A program made the position numbers and the translations under genes. A stretch of DNA of 19,508 bases from Flectobacillus sp049240685 (GTDB lineage: Bacteria; Bacteroidota; Bacteroidia; Cytophagales; Spirosomataceae), in NCBI RefSeq assembly GCF_049240685.1, contig NZ_JBMLSD010000194.1, positions 1-19,508 of the forward strand, given 5' to 3'. Each line of letters begins with the position of its first letter. Position 1 is the stretch's first letter. The notes beneath the pieces were generated by a model. The model searched no databases. It had not been told where the DNA came from and saw only the letters and a list, made by a program, of their open reading frames with translations. This document shows positions 13,532-19,508 of this stretch, one piece after another.

Positions 13532-15213
13532 TATGATGGATTCTGTACTAAATAGCCTGGAAGGTTAGAAGCACCGTCGATGGCTGTTTGTGGAATTGGG
13601 AAAATACGTTTGTTGCGGTCTGTATTCGTTTTTTCAGTCCAAGTATCTTCGTATTTACCAAAACGAATCATATCTGTACGACGAAGCATTTCCCAGTAAA
13701 ACTCAAAACCTCTTTCGCGGTACAATAAGTCTAAAGACATACTTGTCAAAGCTGGAGGCGGCGTTGTCGCTTTTCTTGATGCACGAACCGTATTTACATC
13801 TGCCAAAGCCGAAGCTGCGTCGTTACTCTTACGCAATTTTGCTTCTGCACGCATCAAGTACACATCTGCTAAGCGTAGGATTACGATATCTGCCTCACCA
13901 AAGTTACGACCAGAAGTAGATTTTTTGGAGAACTCATATTTTTCAACGCGGTATCCTGTAGAGTAGTCCGAACCAGCTACTGTAAAGTCCACTTTTTCGG
14001 TAAAGATTACTGGAGTAGTTGGACGGTTACGCGTATCATTGAAAAGTTTACCTACTTTCATTTTGCCATCTGGACATTTCAAGAAAACCCCGTTTTTACG
14101 AATCAAACCATATTGCTGACCACGCAAAATACCACGGTTGATATTGAAGCTTTCAGCAGTTACACATGAGTCGGCAGGGTTTGAATAAATCGAAAGATTT
14201 TGCTTGTAAAAACGTGGGTCAACGCTAGGGTCTTGCGAGCCATAAGCATTTACCCAAGTACGATAATAATCAGAAGTAATCGCAGGACCATCGGTACCAT
14301 TGGCTGCAGGGTATGCAGGAAGTGGGAACTGATCACCCGATAATGAGAAATAAGCCAAACGGTTATGTCCGTTTAATTCGGCACGTTGGTCAACCGCAAA
14401 AATTAACTCTTTGTTGCTATGGTTATCGCTATTGAAAATTGAGAAATAGTCAGGCGATAGCTGGTATTGGTTAGAGTTAATGATTTTGTCGGTATATTCA
14501 ATCACTTTGTCTAAATCGTCGTTTGAGAAAGTTACAGTTTGAGCTGTAACATTGCGATAAACAGCGGCATTTAGGTGTAAGCGAGCCAAAAGACCCCATG
14601 CGGCAGCTTTGTTCATACGACCAGGGCCTACTGTTGTTGAAAGGTTTGGCTCAACAGCCAACAATTCTGATTTGATGTATTCTACAGCTTCAGCACCACG
14701 AATTACCTTCGAAGTTTCGCCAACACTATTTTTTACAAAAACAACACCAAATAAATCTAAAGTAAGCATCGAATAATACGCACGCATACCTCTAGATTCT
14801 GCCAAATACAACTGTGAGGTCGCATCTGTTTGGCCTTGAAACTGGTTGATTGCCGAAACAGAACGAGAGATACCTTGTAGAAGAAAGTTCCAAGTATTTC
14901 TCAAATTGGGATCTGTACTGGTGTAGGTATGCTGGTGCATAGCAATATAAATACCATTATCACCCCAGTCTGTACCACCACGATAAGGCAAAATAGCCTC
15001 ATCAGTTGAGATTTCCTGAATATTAAAATAGTTGGTATGTAAGAAAATATTAGGCAACAAAGCATACACAGGAGCTAATGTACCATTGGCTACGTCTGCA
15101 TAAGAAATACTCGGAGAAAAAGATTCGTCAAGTACTTGTTCTTCGAGGTTAGTACAGCTTTGACTTGCTATCAAAGAGGCTAACAATGAAAGGAATATAA
15201 CTGGTTTTTTCAT
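13532..15213 (-). CDS. SusD/RagB-family outer-membrane lipoprotein (3' end lost in assembly gap)
   Basis: The readable part covers 560 residues. The signal peptide ends in a lipobox-like ASQSC with the modified Cys at 20. SusD features include SRGMRAYYSMLTLDLFGVVF in the TPR-like region, the SusD-type segment ADVYLMRAEAKLRKS, then YRERGFEFYWEMLRRTDMIR, and RIFPIPQ close to the end. The last readable residues are GYLVQNPS, where SusD proteins normally finish within a few residues. The next codon starts TA, so it is either Tyr or a stop. A frame-open continuation beyond the gap (EVDN) depends on an arbitrary N count and should not be trusted. It is the ligand-binding partner of the SusC encoded 14 bases upstream. 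Substrate unknown; no enzyme genes nearby. Confidence 0.93.
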
Positions 15214-15227
15214 GTTTCTTTAGAAAA

Positions 15228-18200
15228 TTAGAATGTTACATTAAGTCCAAACACAACAGTTCTTGCTTTTGGATAACTTAAATAATCAATACCGTAAGAA
15301 GTAATACCATTGATTGTGCGGTCGGTGTTTACTTCTGGGTCATAACCATTGTATTTGGTAATTACAAACAAATTTTGACCTGTTACTGATAATCTTAAGC
15401 CTGAAATCCATTCGTTGATTCCTAGCTTTTTGGTATCGAATGTGTAGCCTAATGCAAGGTTATTCAAACGTAAGAAGGCGCCATCTTTCAAAAACCTTGT
15501 AGATACTGGAGCAGAGTTGTTTACAGACTCATTTGCCAAAGCAATAGCTTCAGGAGTTGTGTTGATTCCTTTTGAAAGACGCAGTTTGTAGAAGTTTGCA
15601 TTGGCAGTATTGTCATAAAGCTTGTTTCCAGCCACGCCATTGAAGTTGGCAACCAAATCAAAACCCTTATAGCTAACACGACCAAAGAAGTTATATTGTT
15701 TGTTTGGTAATGCTGTTCCTGCTGCAATACGGTCTTTATCTGTAACAATACCGTCGCCATCTACATCTCTATATTGACTTAAACCTTTGTCATCTAATCC
15801 AATAAATTCTTTCAAGAAAAAGGTACCAATAGGTTGACCATTTACGTAGCCATTGATAGTGGCAGATGTCAAACCCGAACCTGACGCCGAGCCAGAAGGA
15901 ATTACCGAGTAAGGGGATTTGTTTACTACGTTACTGATGAAAGTAATGTTTCCACCAACTTCATAAGTCAACCCTTGTTTTGTTGAATGACGGTAGTTCA
16001 ATTCCAATTCCAAACCTTTGTTGGTAATAGTCATATCCTTTACGTTGGTCCAGAAAGTACCTGCTGGTTGTACAGGATCGGAAGGAATAACCTCCAACAA
16101 AATATCACCAGAAACTTTGTGGAAGGCGTCGATTGTTCCTGATAAAGCACCATTCAAGAAAGCGAAATCTAAACCTAAGTCAGTTTGAGTAGACTGTTCC
16201 CATTGAATATCAGGGTTTGCCAAACGTGTATAAGAAGTACCTGCTGGATAAGTAGAAGACTCGTCCAAAGGATAAGAAGTAGTACTTGAAACTACAGAAG
16301 TAAAGCGGGCTTGTGTGATTTTTGAAGGAATTTCTTGGTTACCTGTTCTACCCCAACCAGCTCTAAGCTTCAAGTTGCTTACTGCCGAACCTTTCATGAA
16401 TTCTTCTTCAGAAATTCTCCAACCTGCCGAAAAAGAAGGGAATACCCCGTATTTGTTATTAGCACCAAATTTTGAAGAACCATCAGCACGAACTGTTGCT
16501 GTTAACAAATACTTATCTTTATATGAATAATTTGCACGACCAAAGAATGACTGTAACTCGTTGATTGTAGCATATCCATAAGGCTTGTTGTTGGCCAAGG
16601 TCAACTCCTGACCCAATCCAGGGTTATAGATTGGTTCGAGGTCAGAAATAGCAAATTTATTGATACTATATCCACGACCTTGTAGGAAGAATCGTTGATA
16701 AGAGTGCCCCGCCAACATGGAGAAAGTGTGGTCTTTTCCAAAACTATTGTTGTATGTCAAATAGTTTTCAATAAGACGGTTAGAATTCCATGTATCGATT
16801 GACTCCAAACGACCATCTCTCTGAGGAATAGCATTTGCGAGAGATTGCAAATCGCGATGTGCATTTGAGTAGTCAATACCAAAGTTGAGTTTGTAGGTTA
16901 GGTGATCTGTAATTTTTAGGGAAGGGGAAATATTTCCCAAAATTCTTGTTGTTGTGGTTGCATCTTTCTCCAGCTTCAATGCCAACAGCGGGTTGGTACC
17001 TGATTGATACAAATAGATATTACCATTGGCATCATAAGCAGGAATCGTTGGGTTTGTAGAAATAGCACTTCCCAAAACAGATTCGATTGGCGGACGCTCG
17101 TTATACGTTTGAGTTGCATTCAAATTTACATCAACCGTCAAACGGTCTTTCAATAATTTTTGAGTAACGTTTAAACGACCAGTGTAACGATTCAATTGGC
17201 TATTTTTGATAATACCTTCTTGGTTTTGAATACCGAATGAACCGTAGTACGTTAGTTTATCCGCGCCACCACCAAAAGATAGGTTATGGTTTTGAGTAAC
17301 CGCTGTACGACTAATTTCTTTTTGCCAATCCGTATTGCCTTTGAAGTCTTCCAAAACACCTCCAAGAGCTACTACCTGCTTGCGGTATTCATCTGCTGTG
17401 AATACATTCAGAGGGCGAGCCATAGTAGAGACCCCATAACTAGCAGAATAATTTAAGGAAGAGAATCCTGATTTTCCTTTTTTAGTAGTAATTAAGATAA
17501 CCCCATTGGCTCCTCTTGAACCATAAATAGCCGTGGCAGAGGCATCTTTCAATACATCAATCGACTCGATGTCTTGTGGGTTCATAAATGTCAATGGGTT
17601 GGTTGCACCACCTGTCGATGAATTATCGAGTGCCATCCCATCTACCACAAACAATGGTGTACTTCCTGTACGAACACCACCCGGACCACGTACAGTGATA
17701 TTTTGTGTACCACCTGGCTCACCACTCGCCGATGTAACATTTACCCCTGATACTTTACCTTGCAACAAAGATTCGGGGGTATTGATGATACCTTGGTTAA
17801 ATTCGGCACTTTTCAATGATTTTACCGAACCCGTTACATCTTTCTTGGTTGTGCTACCATAACCTACAACAACAACCTGTTCTAAGTCTGATGCTGTTGA
17901 TTTTAACGAAACCTCTATTTGAGTACGACCATTTACTGCTATTTCTTGTCTTTCGTAGCCTACAAATGTGATGACTAAAGTTGCCTTTTCGTCCACATTC
18001 AAAGCAAAATTTCCTTTAGCGTCGGTGTTTACACCACGCTTGCTACCTTTAATCGCAACCGAACAGCCAATTAGAGGCTCGTTGGTTGTGGCATCAATAA
18101 CTTTTCCTTTTACAGGAATCTCACTAGTTATCAATGTTTCTAAGCTGTAATTAGATAAGGCTACACGATTGTGAGCGTGAAGCGGTGTGGGCGAAAGCCC

Positions 18201-18269
18201 CACACAAACACCTAATAGCAAACCAGCTGCCAGTTTGCTGGTAAGACTCTGAGAGTAGAGTTTGTTCAT
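15228..18269 (-). CDS. SusC/RagA-family TonB-dependent outer-membrane transporter (no STN domain)
   Basis: A 1013-residue outer-membrane transporter, the channel partner of the SusD encoded downstream in the same operon. The signal peptide is about residues 1-32 (AAGLLLGVCVGLSPTPLHA). A carboxypeptidase-D-regulatory-like domain is at about 52-125 (VKGKVIDATTNEPLIGCSVA). It is followed by VVVGYG (133-138), the plug with NPQDIESIDVLKDASATAIY and GSRGANGVILITTKKGK, and the barrel, which contains DVDGDGIVTDKDR. It lacks the STN domain found in the first SusC of this window, so it should not signal to a FecR protein. At 1013 residues it is normal for this form. No sigma factor, anti-sigma factor, two-component system or carbohydrate-active enzyme lies beside it. 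No TTTG/TANNTTTG promoter was recognised upstream. Confidence 0.95.
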   Translation of the reverse strand: MNKLYSQSLTSKLAAGLLLGVCVGLSPTPLHAHNRVALSNYSLETLITSEIPVKGKVIDATTNEPLIGCSVAIKGSKRGVNTDAKGNFALNVDEKATLVITFVGYERQEIAVNGRTQIEVSLKSTASDLEQVVVVGYGSTTKKDVTGSVKSLKSAEFNQGIINTPESLLQGKVSGVNVTSASGEPGGTQNITVRGPGGVRTGSTPLFVVDGMALDNSSTGGATNPLTFMNPQDIESIDVLKDASATAIYGSRGANGVILITTKKGKSGFSSLNYSASYGVSTMARPLNVFTADEYRKQVVALGGVLEDFKGNTDWQKEISRTAVTQNHNLSFGGGADKLTYYGSFGIQNQEGIIKNSQLNRYTGRLNVTQKLLKDRLTVDVNLNATQTYNERPPIESVLGSAISTNPTIPAYDANGNIYLYQSGTNPLLALKLEKDATTTTRILGNISPSLKITDHLTYKLNFGIDYSNAHRDLQSLANAIPQRDGRLESIDTWNSNRLIENYLTYNNSFGKDHTFSMLAGHSYQRFFLQGRGYSINKFAISDLEPIYNPGLGQELTLANNKPYGYATINELQSFFGRANYSYKDKYLLTATVRADGSSKFGANNKYGVFPSFSAGWRISEEEFMKGSAVSNLKLRAGWGRTGNQEIPSKITQARFTSVVSSTTSYPLDESSTYPAGTSYTRLANPDIQWEQSTQTDLGLDFAFLNGALSGTIDAFHKVSGDILLEVIPSDPVQPAGTFWTNVKDMTITNKGLELELNYRHSTKQGLTYEVGGNITFISNVVNKSPYSVIPSGSASGSGLTSATINGYVNGQPIGTFFLKEFIGLDDKGLSQYRDVDGDGIVTDKDRIAAGTALPNKQYNFFGRVSYKGFDLVANFNGVAGNKLYDNTANANFYKLRLSKGINTTPEAIALANESVNNSAPVSTRFLKDGAFLRLNNLALGYTFDTKKLGINEWISGLRLSVTGQNLFVITKYNGYDPEVNTDRTINGITSYGIDYLSYPKARTVVFGLNVTF

Positions 18270-18929
18270 GATAAAATTGGGTTGATAAGTATGAGTATCA
18301 GGATGTTGTATAACTTATTAGTTTTAGAAATTTACGAGTATCCTGTCTCTAGCATTCACCAATGCTTATATTTGGAGGCGCAAGTTATCCTATCAGAGCT
18401 GAGAGGCTGTAAATAAATCATTAAGTCCGCTTGATTTATTCTTAACATTGGGCATAACAAATAAGGTCTCACATAAAAAAATATGGAGATTTTAAGAAAA
18501 AGTGAAATATTAGAGGGCTATTTAGTGCCGTTTTTTACCGAAAAAACTGGGTGTTTTGGGTAAGAAAAATGGAGTGGAATAAAGAGTATTTGTCAAGTTC
18601 ATAAGTAAATGTTCATATTGGTTTGGAGATAACTTTACAGCTGAAAGTAATCTAAATTAATCCTAGGAATAGAAATTTAATTATTTTTTTTATTAATAAA
18701 ACATTTTTTAATAAGTATTTTTATGAAATCGATTGTAAAGCGTGTTGTTTCAAAAAATGGCTTTGTACAATGCTATCGGTATTTTTGCCTATAATTTGAT
18801 TCGATAAATAAGCTCAACTTATGGGCGTCCAAAGTTGGGCTTAATAATTTCTTAATATACCTGAGTAATAATTAGCAATTCTTCCAAACAATTTGATGCT
18901 ATTTACTCAAGAAGAAAACAGGGTACAAG
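18270..18929. other. Gene-free region upstream of the second susC
   Basis: It should hold the promoter and leader of the minus-strand susC-susD operon, but I found no convincing consensus. No supported gene is present; the longest neat frame starting at 18483 is only 26 codons. An inverted repeat at 18810-18842 is listed separately. Confidence 0.5.
18810..18842. other. Inverted repeat, 11-bp arms with one mismatch
   Basis: AAGCTCAACTT (18810-18820) faces AAGTTGGGCTT (18832-18842) across 11 bases; the only mismatch is a G-T wobble in RNA. The downstream plus strand is moderately T-rich (AATAATTTCTTAAT). It could be a terminator or operator; no gene is near enough to decide. Confidence 0.4.
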
Positions 18930-19068
18930 TAAATAAGTTAGTGTGCAAAATAGAATTTAATTTTTTAGCTATCGGCTTTCAGCTCTGGGCAATCGGTAAA
19001 AAACATATACATCGTTACTAAAAAACAAATTAACACTTTTTGCCAAATGCCTGTTGCCTTGAGCCTAA
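18930..19068 (+). repeat. Heptad-word dispersed repeat, copy with four words
   Basis: The lead AAGTTAGTGTGCAAAATAGA matches that at about 11069. The head GGCTTTCAGCTCTGGGCAAT and core ACATCGTTACTAAAAAACAA follow. Four 7-base words end it: TGCCAAA, TGCCTGT, TGCCTTG, AGCCTAA (19041-19068). The match with the copies at 10913-11291 is clear over its full length. Confidence 0.75.
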
Positions 19069-19127
19069 ACATAAAAGTTAAATCTAAAGCTGCACGGTTA
19101 CTTAATAAAAATAATCTTTATGGGATT

Positions 19128-19190
19128 TGATTTAGGCTAATAGCCTTTGCCATTCGACAAAAACATACATTAGTTACTAAAAAATAAGTA
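19128..19190 (+). repeat. Heptad-word family, partial copy without the word array
   Basis: GGCTAATAGCCTTTGCCATT is followed by CGACAAAAACATACATTAGT and TACTAAAAAATAAG, matching the head and core of the copy just upstream. No TGCCTNN words follow, so it is truncated. Confidence 0.5.
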
Positions 19191-19245
19191 AGTAACAAGA
19201 CGTTAATAGTTATCAGTTATTGGAAGATATGCATAATCAAAATAT

Positions 19246-19448
19246 GAATCATACCGAATTTTTAGGATTGGAACTATTCTCCAAGTTTTTATCAAACATG
19301 AGTCATCCCAAATTTTAAGATTGGGATTATCCTCCATAATTTTCATAAAAAAGGGGTCGGAATATATTTCCCGACCCCTTTTTTGAGGCTATCATGCTAG
19401 ATTTACTTGGTTTGAGACGCAAGCATTGAGACGCAAGCATTGCGTCTC
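19246..19448 (+). repeat. Composite repeat, copy 2: two 48-base modules, terminator, palindrome
   Basis: Two tandem modules (19246-19293 and 19300-19346) match the minus-strand module at 13309-13356. A terminator hairpin (19347-19384) follows directly. After about 29 bases come GAGACGCAAGCATT (19414-19427) and a perfect palindrome (19428-19448) with arms GAGACGCAA and TTGCGTCTC around GCA. The order and spacing equal those of copy 1, in the opposite orientation. Confidence 0.8.
19347..19384. terminator. Rho-independent terminator inside composite repeat copy 2
   Basis: AAAAAAGGGGTCGG (19347-19360) and CCGACCCCTTTTTT (19371-19384) form a perfect 14-bp stem with a 10-base AT-rich loop and T6. 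It is bidirectional in form. No gene within the window ends here, so it probably serves a minus-strand gene to the right of the window, or a spacer transcript. Confidence 0.85.
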
Positions 19449-19474
19449 TACTTGGAGAATCTAAATTTTAACAT

Positions 19475-19508
19475 AATCACTCATTCGCTCAATCACTAAA
19501 TCGCTAAA
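19475..19508 (+). repeat. Octanucleotide word array reaching the window end
   Basis: Four consecutive 8-base words occur: AATCACTC, ATTCGCTC, AATCACTA, AATCGCTA (19475-19506), and the next starts AA. The array probably continues past the window. AATCACTCATTC also occurs near 398-409. It is a different word from TGCCTNN or CTNTGTGC but has the same style of organisation. Confidence 0.6.

Noticed and set aside
13350..13568. A 72-residue plus-strand frame through the third gap
   Set aside because: Half of it is N, and the rest overlaps susD on the other strand.
18270..18480. A Bacteroidota-type promoter (TTTG, about 20 bases, TANNTTTG) for the second susC
   Set aside because: The best candidate (TTTG, 19 bases, TAAATCAA) matches the -7 element too poorly to call.
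18483..18563. A 26-codon frame starting with ATG upstream of the second susC
   Set aside because: Too short, AT-rich and without supporting signals; its length is expected by chance.

Overview
The window looks like chromosome from a low-GC member of the Bacteroidota, probably a Cytophagales/Spirosomataceae-type bacterium; genus cannot be fixed from sequence alone. The grounds are two SusC/SusD pairs, a FecI-type sigma factor with a FecR anti-sigma factor, SusD-style lipoprotein signals, and the absence of strong Shine-Dalgarno sites. I recognised no tRNA, rRNA, CRISPR array, transposase or phage gene.

Layout. 1-1130: gene-free, with hairpins and dispersed repeats. 1131-8577 (+): one functional cluster of ECF sigma factor, FecR-like anti-sigma factor, a SusC-like TonB-dependent transporter carrying an N-terminal STN signalling domain, and its SusD lipoprotein. 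The sigma and anti-sigma genes are separated by a large inverted, phrase-like repeat with an assembly gap in it. 8669-8812: a small MITE-like element with perfect 12-bp inverted ends. 8848-10824 (-): GlgE maltosyltransferase, standing alone. 10825-12149: gene-free, dominated by two copies of a dispersed repeat that ends in arrays of a 7-base word, with a second gap. 12150-12977 (+): RlpA-like double-psi beta-barrel protein with a SPOR domain. 13221-13356: composite repeat with a very strong terminator. 13532-18269 (-): a second susC-susD operon, whose susD 3' end runs into a third gap. 18270-19508: gene-free, with more repeat copies and a second copy of the composite terminator repeat in inverted orientation.

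How the genes work together. The first cluster has every part of a trans-envelope signalling loop: ligand at SusC/SusD, STN domain to FecR in the periplasm, FecR releasing the sigma factor, sigma factor presumably activating susC-susD. The second SusCD pair lacks the STN domain and has no local regulator or degradative enzyme. Neither substrate can be named. GlgE (alpha-glucan synthesis) and RlpA (cell envelope/peptidoglycan) are housekeeping-type genes with no visible link to the transporters.

The least explained content is intergenic: (i) at least eight copies of a repeat family with heptanucleotide arrays (consensus TGCCTNN); (ii) octanucleotide word arrays in two other places; (iii) a composite repeat plus terminator plus palindrome, present twice in inverted orientation around the second susCD operon, whose hairpin stem differs by compensatory changes; (iv) the MITE-like element. 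I saw no convincing new protein-coding system. All three runs of N are exactly 100 long, so they are placeholders; two of them have identical 55-base flanks, which points to assembly-graph contig ends.
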